Assembly (NCBI GenBank): GCA_032717465.1
Contig: CM064748.1
Coordinates: 7,491,238-7,555,237 of the forward strand
From: Coenobita brevimanus
Taxonomy: Eukaryota; Arthropoda; Malacostraca; Decapoda; Coenobitidae
Length of the DNA stretch: 64,000 bases
Reading direction: 5' to 3'
Shown: in pieces, positions 12,401 through 24,189 of the stretch
Layout of the letters: each line of letters opens with the position of its first letter
Position numbering within the stretch: the stretch's first letter is position 1
Notes under the pieces: generated by a model
Told to the model about the DNA's origin: nothing
The model's database searches: none
The model's input: only the letters and a program-made list of their open reading frames with translations
Position numbers and translations under genes: made by a program

Positions 12401-13217
12401 TGTGTCGTTTACATCGATGATGTCATTGTGTATGACACCAAGTGGGAGGAGCACCTTGATCATGTGGAAATGCTCATTAAGCGGTTCGAGGAAGCTGGCT
12501 TAGTAGTCAACTTGGACAAGTGCGAGTTCATACGTGCTAAGGTCCAGTACCTTGGATTTGTTGTAGGACATGGGCAAGTGGCTCCACCTCGGGCTAAGGT
12601 GGATGCCATTTCCAACTTTGCAGCACCCCAGTGTCGCCGTGCTCTCCAGCGATTTTTGGGCATGATCGGCTATTACAGAAGATTGGAAATTACTCCACAG
12701 TGCTTGCCGCTCTTACTGACTTATTGCGCAAGGATAAGTGGCAGTGGACAGCCGAGTGTGAGCAAGCTTTTACTACTGTTAAGTCTCTGCTGTGCCACCA
12801 CCCTATATTGCGTGCACCAGATTTTGACAAATCTTTTGTGCTGGCAGTTGATGCTAGCTGAGTAGGGGTAGGAGCAGTGTTGATGCAGCCGGATGAGGGC
12901 CAGGTTGAACATCCCATATCATACTTCTCAAAGAAGTTTAATAGAGCCCAGAAGAACTATTCTGTCATAGAGCAGGAGTTATTAGCGATTATCCTGGCCC
13001 TGCAACACTTTGCTGTCTACCTGTCCCCTTTTGGCCCTGTGATCAAGATTTATTCAGACCATCATCCCCTGCAGTTTTTGGACAAGTTTAAATTTAAGAA
13101 CCAGCGTTTGACCCCTGGGGTTTGCTTTTGCGAGAGTACAATTTAGAAGTTAGGCATATTAAAGGGATTGATAATGTAATTGGTGATTGTTTATCCAGAG
13201 AGGGGTCAGGGTCTTGA
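9458..13217 (+). pseudogene. pol, element 2 (broken)
   Basis: Carries the rest of protease and the acidic spacer (to TAG at 9974-9976, shared with element 3), then integrase and the RT N-terminus in one frame to 12067. Integrase keeps the HHCC region and DDE residues, with KDRG in place of SDRG. A TAA at 12065-12067, also shared with element 3, splits RT just before QPKPGGKVRL. YIDD is intact at 12410-12421. The RT to RNase H junction has the same frame loss as both other copies (near 12681). TGA at 12859-12861 breaks RNase H, and the 3' end has the same 1-bp loss as element 1 (near 13112). The family stop TGA falls at 13215-13217. Confidence 0.88.
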
Positions 13218-13265
13218 TTCGAAAATTTTGATCCAGGGCTCAAAATTTTCCCTTGGGGAAGGGCG

Positions 13266-14264
13266 TGTTGCGCTGTCCGCCTGTCCGTTCCCACGGGTGC
13301 AGCCGTTACAGCTGGGCTAGGGGATTATGCAATATCTGTGTCATTTGCGGAGTTTAAATTAGCGAGTGTTACAAATTCTTTTGTTTCTTTCGTTCCTGCC
13401 ACTGAGGGCAATTTTATTTAATGCCATGCTGAGAATGCATTTGATTATTTTGTCTTATGTGAGCTACCAGTATATTTAATGATGTTTTGCTTGCATTAGA
13501 AGTACCAATTCATTGTAGAGAGAGAGGGGCACGAATTTAAGTTCCTTATTAATTAATCTGATTCATACGTTCACGCTTGGCTGCACACGAGCCTAGCATT
13601 AGAGCAGTGTCTTCCCAGCCAGCTTCAGTATCGTGTGTGTGTGTACACTCTCTCCCCAGTCATATTTTTGTATAGAGAGAACACGTCGGTGTCTCTAAGC
13701 CGAGCTGGCGTTTTCATTTAAGTTCATTTTATTCTTTTGTTTGCTGACTGAGGGAAGTAGCTATTTTATTTCATTTTTGTGACCGTGTTGTCTCTGAAGG
13801 GCCAGGCTGGCTCACCGTGGTCCTCTCGCTGCCTTTATTAACGTTCCCCAACACACGTACATACACACACACCCCTAACCCCTACACAGTTCAATCCCAT
13901 CTTGCACAAGGCTAGTGAGAACTATCGTGAGCTATCAACTGCGTTCCCCCTTGGACACGGGTTAAGTAGAAATTCGTCACCGCCGGAAATAAGTGGGAGG
14001 TGTTCCTGTAGACTGTCTCGGGCGGTATTATTTCCGGTAGTGACGATAGTAGGCTAGACCCATAGGTCGTCTGTTCCGTTTGTTACTATCAAAGTACAGA
14101 GTGTTACGTACTTAAGTGATAATTCTTCCGTTGCGCAGTTTTTCTCTAGTTTACGGAGTGTGAGTGCCGGGGTCTGTGTTATTTTCTCAACGCAGTGGAG
14201 GCCGATCATCTAAAACTACCTTGTTGTCTTTTTGTAATAGCCCCGGGCTGGCGCTACCGTAACA
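13266..14264 (+). repeat. LTR3, full length
   Basis: Starts TGTTGCG, one change from the family TGTTACG, after the purine tract at 13253-13265. Ends CGTAACA at 14264. Length 999 bp. Several single-base states are shared with LTR4 and not LTR2, so LTR3 and LTR4 are the closer pair. Confidence 0.92.
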
Positions 14265-14265
14265 G

Positions 14266-14283
14266 TGGCGACCTCGCATCAGG
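14266..14283 (+). other. Primer-binding site, element 3
   Basis: The same 18-base site as in elements 1 and 2, one base after CGTAACA. Confidence 0.75.
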
Positions 14284-14422
14284 ATATCCTAACAGTGCTT
14301 TCTTCTTGCTAGGATATCGTTACCTTGGCGTTCTCTGTGCTTTGAGGTGAAGTTGATGAGTGTGAAGTTTCTCAGTCAGCATTAGTTATTTCATTATTCA
14401 ATACTGCCACTGAATTGTCGCC

Positions 14423-15775
14423 ATGGACTCACGCGTGTCTACACCAGAAGGCGTACGTGCTGAGTCACCTGTGGATAAGGAAAATATGGAACAACGAGAG
14501 GCACATAGCAAAGGTACTCCCCGTGTGAGCCCTGTGTTTAACTATGGTGCTGAGCTGCCTCGTTTCACTACCCCACTATTACCATCTATGATGCCGCCGA
14601 GCCAGTTTACAGCAGTTCCCCCAGGTATGTCTAGTGCTTTCCCTGGAGTTGTTCATTCCACTCCCATATACCCTGGAGTCTTGTCACCGGAGGCTCAGTT
14701 GCAGTTGGAGTTGAAAAAGATGGAGATGGAGATGCAGCGTGCCAGAGAAGAGATGGAGATGCAGCGTGCAAGAGAGAAAGAAGAGATGGAGATGCAGCGT
14801 GCAAGAGAGAAAGAAGAGATGGAGATGCAGCATGCAAGAGAGAAAGAAGAGATGGAGATGCAGCGTGAAAGAAAGAAGAGATGGAGATGCAGCGTGCAAG
14901 AGAGAAAGAAGAGATGGAGATGCAGCATGTAAGAAAGAAGAGATGGAGATGCAGCGTGAAAATATGCGATTTGAGCTGGAGAAGACTCGCTTGGAGGTGA
15001 CTGCTAAAAGGTCTACTTCAGATACCCATACCTCGGGCCGTGCAGAGGATAAGGAGAGTTGGCTCTCAAGGAGCCTGAAATTAGTGCCAGCATTTGATGA
15101 GTTGAAGGTGACAGAATGGTTTGTCAGGTTTGAAAAGAAGGCTAGGGAGTTTGAGTGGCCCAGGCAGCGCTGGGTGGGCTTGGTATCTAATGTGCTGAAG
15201 GGAAAAGCTTTGGAAGTGTATAATAGGATGAGCCCTGAGGATGTAGATGATTATGATGAATTTAAAGCAGCCATTCTTAAGGCATATGAACTTAAACCAG
15301 AGGCTTATCGGTTGTTGTTCCGTGGTGCTCGGAAAAGACCTGCTGACACCTATATGGCCTACGCCAGGTATCTGGAGGAGACGTTAGACGAGTGGTTGCT
15401 GAGTGAGAGCGCCACTTCGTATAACGAGGTGCGTGAACTGCTTTTGATGGAACATTTTACCAACATGGCTGACAAAGATATTGGTGTTAAAATTAGGGAG
15501 AAGAGATTTAAGACCTTGAAGGAAGCAGCGACGTGGGCTGATGACCGGGTGTTGGCCTTGCGGAGTATGGGGGTCAAGTATGCTAATTTTCAGTATTCCA
15601 GGGAGAGGACTGTGAGTGGTCCGGCCTGGGATAAATCTCCCGTGAATCAGTCCAAGGGAAGTCCAGAGGAGAAAAGGAATTCAGGGAGAAAGAGCCCTGT
15701 ATCCAGTTCGAAGCTACTTTGTTACTTTTGCAAACAGAGTGGGCACATCAAGCCCAACTGCCCTAAGTGGAAGGC
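14423..15775 (+). pseudogene. gag, element 3 (frameshifted in the repeat block)
   Basis: The start at 14423 opens MDSRVSTPEG. The coiled-coil block (about 14721-14962) has the 11-residue repeats, but short deletions inside two or more units change the reading frame, and the first frame stops at 14930-14932. Downstream the capsid/SCAN-like region and the CCHC knuckle CYFCKQSGHIKPNC are open in another frame to beyond the gag end and into protease. Slippage within near-identical 33-bp units explains the lesion. The rest of the protein is highly similar to element 2. Confidence 0.9.
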
Positions 15776-18700
15776 CTCCCAAGATGCCAAACCAGTGGCA
15801 CTAGTTGTAGGTTCGAGTCAGGTGAACGAGAGGAGTTGGGAGAGTGGTAACGGTGAGGGAGAAGTCTGTGGAAAGCTGGAGTGCAGCCGGCTGTGCTCGC
15901 TGCCAGCTCAGGCTGAAAAAGTTACCCAACATGCTACGCCACCTCCAGATGAACTGCCTCAGAAATCGTCCCTAAACTGGTGTAAACCTTTTATGTGTCA
16001 CGGCACAGTGAAAATTCATGGGATCAATTATCCAGTTACTGTGGTTCGTGATACCGGTGCACAACAGTCTGTGTGAGAAACGTGACTGGAGGGCCTGTAA
16101 ACTTAGGGAAGTATATGCTGTGCAGAGGCATAAATTCAGATGAATACTATGATTATGTTCATGTGGAACTCGATTGCCCCATTGTTCAGGCTGCAGCTCA
16201 AGTCGCTGTTGCTGATGTAATGCCAGTAGAGGGGGTTGATTTTCTGCTGGGGAACGACCTGGCTGGGGAGAAGGTATTTCCATCTCTTCCCCCACAAGTG
16301 TTTGTGGCAGAGAAGTGTTTTGACGCCCCAGAAATTGGTATTGAAGTTGATGCAGAAGTGGAAGCCATATTCCCGGTCTGTGCAATTACAAGATCAATGG
16401 CACAGGTTACAGCCTGGGAGGAAGAACTGGCGAAGTCACAGGTTCTTGGGGTCGACTGTGATGAGGCAGGGCCACCATTGGAGGAACCTAGTGAGCAGGG
16501 TGTTGCTGTGGTGGGTGAGGAGAGTGGGAATGCGTGCATAGGCGCCGCCCAACTTCCCAATCAGGACACTAGAGGTGGTGCTTAGTGTGTCTGTGTGGAG
16601 ACTGAACCCAGCCCACCGACTGAATTAGAAGAATTTCAGAACGCTGGGGTCGACTGCGGGGATGCAGGACCACCGTCAAACGCGCCTGAGGAACAGAGTG
16701 TCACTGTTGAGGGTAGAGGTGATGTTGATGTCAGTGTGGAGTCTGACAATCCTTCCCCTGTTGAGTGTACTAGAGGTGGCGCTGAGATTGATCGCCCTTC
16801 GCAATCCAGTGTCCCGACCAGTCCCTTATCTCAGTCCTCAGTAGAGCTGATGGGTGTTGGGCCAGCAGAATTGAGGGTGAAGCAACAGGAGGATGTAACA
16901 TTAAAGCCCTTGTTTGCTCGAGTAGGGGAAGAAAGAAGTATGGAGTGTGGTAAGGAGGAGTTCCTGATTAAAGAATATGTTTTACATCGCCGATGGACGC
17001 CCACTGGCACCACGGTGGATGGAGGAGTGGGTGAGTTAGTGCAGGTGGTGGTGCCTGTGCAGTATAGGGTGCCGTTAATACGGTTAGCACATGAGGGACC
17101 TTTAGCAGGTCACCTGGGAAATAGAAAGACAGTGCAGCGCTTAAGATACAACTTTTGGTGGCCAAGTATGCCGGGACAAGTTGCTGCGTACATCAAGAGC
17201 TGTCACACGTGTCAGATAGTGGGCAAGCCTAATCAAGTTCTTCCTGTGGCCCCTTTGACTCCCATTCCTGCAGTTGAACCTCCGTTTACCCGGGTAATCA
17301 TTGATATCGTGGGCCCTTTACCTCCTACTTCTGCTGGAAACAAGTATTTGTTAACCATAATGGATGTTACAACGCGATACCCAGAGGTTATACCAATCAG
17401 AAGCATGCAGGCGAAGTCAGTAGTCAAGCAACTAATCCTGTTCTTTACTCATTTTGGCCTGCCCAAGGAGTTGCAGTCAGACCGTGGAGTAAATTTTACA
17501 TCTAATTTGTTTAAGCAGACAATGACAGAGTTGGGCATCAAGCACATTTTGTCCAGTGCCTACCATCCGCAGTCACAAGGTGCCCTGGAAAGGCATCATC
17601 AGACCTTAAAGACAATGCTGCGCACCTTCTCCTATGATAGTGGAAAGGATTGGGACCTAGCGGTACCGTTTTTTATGTTTGCAGTGAGAGAGGCACCAAC
17701 TGAGTCATTGGGGTTTTCACCCAATGAGTTAGTGTTTGGGAACAGAGTTCGTGGTCCCTTGGATGTGGTGCGAGAGGCCTGGAGTAACAACAAATCTGGC
17801 AGCCAGGAATCCATGCTTGACTATGTCTGCCGCACTCGGGAGAGACTGCATTGCGCTTTAGAGCTTGCCCGTGACCATATAATCGGGGCTCAAGCGAAAA
17901 TGAAGGCTCATTACGATAAGAAGGTCAGAAGTCGTGAGTTTAAGCAAGGAGATGAAGTTTTGGCACTGCTGCCCATGCAAGGAAAACCTCTGGCGGCTCG
18001 ATTCAGTGGTCCTCATATTGTGAAGAAGAGAGTTGGGGAACTTGACTATCTAATTGTTACCCCAGATAGGCGGAAGAGTACTCAGTTGTGCCACATTAAT
18101 ATGTTGAAGCCATACTACCGCCCAGTTGATTCTCATTGTGGGATGACTGCTAATGTCTCTCACCTGGGATGTGAACGCCGGGGGAGGGAGGACGTGGCAT
18201 CAAAGGAACGTGCTGTGGAGGGAGCCGTTGGTGCCGGTGATGTGAGTAGTGGACCAGGGTTACAGCCACAGTCCCTAGAAGGTGACTTTGGAGTGGACGT
18301 TGAGGGAACCAGGGATAAGAGCGCTCCTGTAGTTTTGGCGGTTGGTAGTGAGTTGGAGGAGCATGAGGAAGTGCTTAGTCGTGGTGAGATGTTACCAGCT
18401 GACCTATGGGAGGGCAATGGTTTTGCAGCTCTAGTGGAGAAATTGCGACATCTTGATCCAGTAAAGCGAGAAGAGCTGTGCAACAGATTATGGAAACATC
18501 CGAAAGTTTTTGGAGATTCACCAGGATTGACAACTTGGGCTACTCAGGACATTGACATTGAGGATAGTAATCCTGTAAAATTAGCTCCCTACCGCATCAA
18601 CCCTGTCAGATGGAAAGCTCTCGATCATGAGATCAATTATATGTTGGACCATGGATTGATCAAGAGGAGTTTCAGTTAATGGAGTTCACCAGTTACCTTG

Positions 18701-19830
18701 CAGCCGAAGCCAGGTGGGAAGGTTAGGCTGTTTGTGGACTTCCGGAAGGTTAACTCACTGTCTAAGACCGATGCTTATCTCTTGCCTCGGGTCGATGACT
18801 CCGTGGACAAGGTGGGAAATGCCACTTATATCACCAAACTTGACTTAGTAAAAGGATACTGGCAGGTCCCACTGACGGAACGGGCTAAACAAGTGGCTAG
18901 CTTTGTTGTCAGTGGTGCAGTATATCAGTGCCAGGTGATGCCTTATGGACTGAAGAATGCTCCAGCCACTTTCCAGAGGCTTATGGATAAAGTGGTGGAT
19001 GGCATACCTAATTGTGTCGTTTACATCGATGATGTCATTGTGTATGACACCAAGTGGGAGGAGCACCTTGATCATGTGGAAATGCTCATTAAGCGGTTGG
19101 AGGAAGCTGGCTTAGTAGTCAACTTGGACAAGTGCGAGTTCGTACGTGCTAAGGTCCAGTACCTTGGATTTGTTGTAGGACATGGGCAAGTGGCTCCACC
19201 TCGGGCTAAGGTGGATGCCTTTTCCAACTTTGCAGCACCCCAGTGTCGCCGTGCCCTCCAGCGATTTTTAGGCATGATCGGCTATTACAGAAGATTGGAA
19301 ATTACTCCACAGTGCTTGCCCCTCTTACTGACTTATTGCGCAAGGATAAGTGGCAGTGGACAGCCGAGTGTGAGCAAGCTTTTACTACTGTTAAGTCTCT
19401 GCTGTGCCACCACCCTATATTGCGTGCACCAGATTTTGACAAATCTTTTGTGCTGGCAGTTGATGCTAGCCGAGTAGGGGTAGGAGCAGTGTTGATGCAG
19501 CCGGATGAGGGCCAGGTTGAACATCCCATATCATACTTCTCAAAGAAGTTTAATAGAGCCCAGAAGAACTATTCTGTCATAGAGCAGGAGTTATTAGCGA
19601 TTATCCTGGCCCTGCAACACTTTGCTGTCTACCTGCCCCCTTTTGGCCCGGTGATCAAGATTTATTCAGACCATCATCCCCTGCAGTTTTTGGACAAGTT
19701 TAAATTTAAGAACCAGCGTTTGACCCGCTGGAGTTTGCTTTTGCGAGAGTACAATTTAGAAGTTAGGCATATTAAAGGGATTGATAATGTAATTGCTGAT
19801 TGTTTATCCAGAGAGGGGTCAGGGTCTTGA
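15776..19830 (+). pseudogene. pol, element 3 (best-preserved 3' half)
   Basis: Protease reads VVRDTGAQQSV and then stops at 16076 through a 1-bp loss. The acidic spacer ends at a TAG shared with element 2 (16583-16585). A 694-codon frame (16595-18679) holds the spacer end, integrase zinc region, DDE core with SDRG, GPY/F tail and RT N-terminus, closed by the TAA shared with element 2 (18677-18679). RT resumes with QPKPGGKVRL and has YIDD at 19022-19033. The frame is lost near 19291 as in all copies. RNase H is complete here (DASRVGVGAVLMQ, ELLAIILALQHF, SDHHPLQFL) and ends at 19828-19830. No envelope frame follows. Confidence 0.9.
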
Positions 19831-19878
19831 TTCGAAAATTTTGATCCAGGGCTCAAAATTTTCCCTTGGGGAAGGGCG

Positions 19879-20869
19879 TGTTACGCTGTCCGCCTGTCCG
19901 TTCCCACGGGTGCAGCCGTTACAGCTGGGCTAGGGGATTATGCAATATCTGTGTCATTCGCGGAGTTTAAATTAGCGAGTGTTTCAAGTTCTTTTGTTTC
20001 TTTCGTTCCTGCCACTGAGGGCAATTTTATTTAATGCCATGCTGAGAATGCATTTGATTATTTTGTCTTATGTGACCTACCAGTATATTTAATGATGTTT
20101 TGCTTGCATTAGAAGTACCAATTCATTGTAGAGAGAGAGGGGCACGAATTTAAGTTCCTTATTAATTAATCTGATTCATGCGTTCACGCTTGGCTGCACA
20201 CGAGCCTAGCATTAGAGCAGTGTCTTCCCAGCCAGCTTCAGTATCGTGTGTGTGTGTACACTCTCTCTCCCCAGTCATATTTTTGTATAGAGAGAACACG
20301 TCGGTGTCTCTAAGCCAAGCTGGCGTTTTCATTTAAGTTCATTTTATTCTTTTGTTTGCTGACTGAGGGAAGTAGCTGTTTTATTTGATTTTTGTGACCG
20401 TGTTGTCTTTGGAGGGCCAGGCTGGCTCACCGTGGTCCTCTCGCTGCCTTTATTAACGTTCCCCAACACACGTACATACACACACACACCTAACCCCTAC
20501 ACAGTTCAATCCCATCTCCTTGCACAAGGCTAGTGAGAACTATCGTGAGCTATCAACTGCGTTCCCCCTTGGACACGGGTTAAGTAGAAATTCGTCACCA
20601 CCAGAAATAAGTGGGAGGTGTTCCTGTAGACTGTCTCGGGCGGTATTATTTCCGGTAGTGACGATAGTAGGCTAGACCCAGAAGTCGGCTGTTCCGTTTG
20701 TTACTATCAAAGTACAGAGTGTTGCGTACTTAAGTGATAATTCTTCCATTGCGCAGTTTTTCTCTAGTTTATGGAGTGTGAGTGCCGGGGTCTGCGTTAT
20801 TTTCTCAACGCAGTGGATGCCGATCATCTAAAACTACCTTGTTGTCTTTTTGTAATAGCCCCGGGCTGG
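19879..20869 (+). repeat. LTR4, 3'-truncated next to histone H4
   Basis: Starts TGTTACG after the purine tract 19866-19878. Similarity to LTR3 stops at 20869 (CCCCGGGCTGG), so the last 13 bp of the LTR, including the terminal CGTAACA, are missing. Thirteen unrelated bases then lead to the H4 stop codon. The LTR therefore occupies the place where the H4 3' UTR should be. Confidence 0.9.
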
Positions 20870-20882
20870 TGCACGCACCCTC

Positions 20883-22029
<1,147 letters not shown>

Positions 22030-22065
22030 GGCGAGAGGCCCCTCACCTCGATCGAAAGAAATCTC

Positions 22066-22081
22066 GGCCCTTTTCAGGGCC
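22066..22081 (+). terminator. Histone 3' stem-loop of H3
   Basis: GGCCCTTTTCAGGGCC forms the 6-bp stem and 4-nt loop bound by SLBP in replication-dependent histone mRNA. A purine-rich CAAAGAGAGA at 22094-22103 fits the downstream element that pairs with U7 snRNA. Confidence 0.95.
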
Positions 22082-22159
22082 AAAACCCTTTTTCAAAGAG
22101 AGATGATGACAGACCCTTAGTTTAGGTTTCCATATATCAGCTCTTGCGTTTCCGCAGCG

Positions 22160-22633
22160 AAGCATGCTCACACACACACACACAGACAAATGAACTCCAT
22201 TACTTACCTACATGCATTCATTCAATTTTGTTTTTTAATCACTTTTATTATTTTTTTTTTTTTTGGGGGGGAATACTTCCCTATTCGTTTGTTTCTTTTA
22301 TTGATCTGTTGTTCACGTCGCAGTTTTTGTTTTCGTTATTTGCCTGTTTCTTTTACTTACTCATCGATTCACTCACGCCCTCATAAAGGTACACAGGTTC
22401 GCACAACGAGAAAGTCATTCCCGCTGCATATTAGGAGATGCTCTCTATATCCGTCATGAACGCACGGTGAATCCTTCAGTTACTATGCTGGAAAAAAAAA
22501 AAAAAAAAAAAAAGGTGAACCTGAACACATCGATTTTCGCCTGCTGCAGTTGTGCTCGTGTATGTATATTTATACTGTACCTATGTATTTGTGTGTCTTT
22601 GTGAGCATGTATGTCTGTGTGTACGGACGTATG

Positions 22634-22667
<34 letters not shown>

Positions 22668-23170
22668 CGAATGAACTGTACTTATATAGTTACATACATG
22701 CATTCATTCATTTATCCTTTTTTCAATCATTCATTTCCTTTTTTGGGGGGGTGGGGGGTGGGGGGGGAGGAGGGGCAACTTGCCTATTCGTTTATTTATT
22801 TTGTTGATCTGTTGTTCACGTCGCAGTTTTTGTTGTCGTTATTTGCCTGTTTCGTTTACTTCCTGATCGATTCAGTCACGCCCTCATAAACGTACACAGG
22901 TTTGAACAAGGAGAAAGGCATTCCCGCTGCATATTAGGAGAGTCTCTGTACCCGTTATGAAGGTTTGACAGTGGCCACGAACGCAAGGTAAATCCTTCAG
23001 TTAATATACTGAGAAAGAAAGAAAGAAAAAAAAAAGTGAACCTGAACCCGTCGATTTTTTAGCTGCAGTTGAGCGTGTGTGTATGTATGAATGTATGTAT
23101 GTATGTTTATACTGTACGTGTGTGTGTGTGTGTCTTTGTGAGCATGTATGTCTGTGTGTACGGGCGTATG
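22160..23170. repeat. Tandem duplication of a ~470-bp simple-sequence-rich segment
   Basis: Two diverged copies (about 22164-22630 and 22636-23170) each hold, in order, a CA run, a CATGCATTCATTCA motif, a T run into a G run, TTGATCTGTTGTTCACGTCG, CACGCCCTCATAAA, CATTCCCGCTGCATATTAGG, an A-rich tract, then GGTGAACCTGAAC and a TGTATG-rich end. Homopolymer lengths vary between copies. No coding potential is visible. Confidence 0.8.
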
Positions 23171-23771
23171 AGGGCTTGTGTGTATGTGAGCCTGACTTAG
23201 TGTGTACGTACATGTGTAGGTCACTGCGTACACAGTATAAATGTATCTGTGCACATGTGTTGTTGTATGTACGTACAGATTGTAGAGTGACATGAGTATG
23301 CATGATACGATGTCATGCATGTATTTACTGTACGCCTGTTGAGTGTGTGGGTTGGTACAGTCGGCCTAAGAAGTGCCGGCGGAGTATCCAGAAGTTTTCG
23401 GTCAGCGATAGTGTCCATACTCTTCCTTATATCTGTACGAGGTGAAACCTAATAGGTAAAATTGTTACAAAAAACAATAAATCCATGACCAGTTATCTGT
23501 ATATTTCAAAATTATTGTAGGAAGCAGTTGGTTAGTTACGATAATAGGAATTCCTAAACGGAACAAACTGATATTTCACAACTGGCGCTCAGGAAGAGTC
23601 GGGAATAATTATTTTGTGGAGTTCAAATTTATTTATTTTTTATTCTATTTTATTTTTTCATATTGACACAAACATTCATACATCTTTTTTATCTGTTTAT
23701 TTATTATTTTATTTTATATATTCGATATATTTGGAGGGCCGATTCCACTTATTGGTCTCGGTTACACCTCA

Positions 23772-23802
<31 letters not shown>

Positions 23803-24001
23803 GTGGTGGGGAGAGCTGAGGCTGACAAGTTTATAGCCTCGGGGTCTGGGGTAGTAGGGTGGTAGGGAAAGGGTGGGGGTGGTGGCCTAACGGGTTCTTG
23901 GGGGGAGGGTGGGAGAGGCAAGGGTAAGGAGGGTAAGGTAGAGGAGGAAAGGAATGCGGTAGTGAAGACGGGAAAGGAATGCGGTAGTGTAGGCGGTGTA
24001 G
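23171..24001. other. Intergenic low-complexity DNA
   Basis: No gene recognised. It holds TG-rich and AT-rich stretches, a poly-T run of about 30 near 23773-23802, then a strongly G-rich and purine-rich plus strand (about 23805-24000) leading into the minisatellite. Confidence 0.7.
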
Positions 24002-24109
24002 CGGGGATTATAGCGGGGTGGTGGGGGATTAAACGGGCGGGGATTATAGCGGGGTGGTGGGGGGTTAAACGGGCGGGGATTATAGCGGGGTGGTGGGGGG
24101 TTAAACGGG
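24002..24109. repeat. 36-bp G-rich minisatellite, three copies
   Basis: Three consecutive 36-bp units start CGGGGATTATAGCGGGG and end TTAAACGGG, at 24002, 24038 and 24074. Units 2 and 3 appear identical and unit 1 differs by one base. A degenerate fourth part follows. Multiple GGGG runs per unit could form G-quadruplexes. Confidence 0.9.
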
Positions 24110-24189
24110 ATAGGGATTTACGGTGTGGGGATTAGTGAAGTAGGAGGGTTTGGTGCTTATATTTCTGTTCATTAATGTACTTTTCTTTC

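Larger units (their letters stand above)
523..20869 (+). mobile_element. Tandem array of three Gmr1-like Ty3/gypsy elements sharing LTRs
   Basis: Order: LTR1 (5'-truncated), internal 1 (1164-6673), LTR2, internal 2 (7680-13265), LTR3, internal 3 (14265-19878), LTR4 (3'-truncated). Each internal region has a primer-binding site, gag with a CCHC knuckle, protease, integrase, RT and RNase H in that order, then a purine tract. Integrase before RT is unlike most Ty3/gypsy elements and matches the Gmr1-like group. There is no envelope gene between RNase H and the LTR. Neighbouring units share one LTR with no target duplications between them, which points to unequal LTR recombination. All copies carry stops and frameshifts, so none is autonomous. 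Confidence 0.9.
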
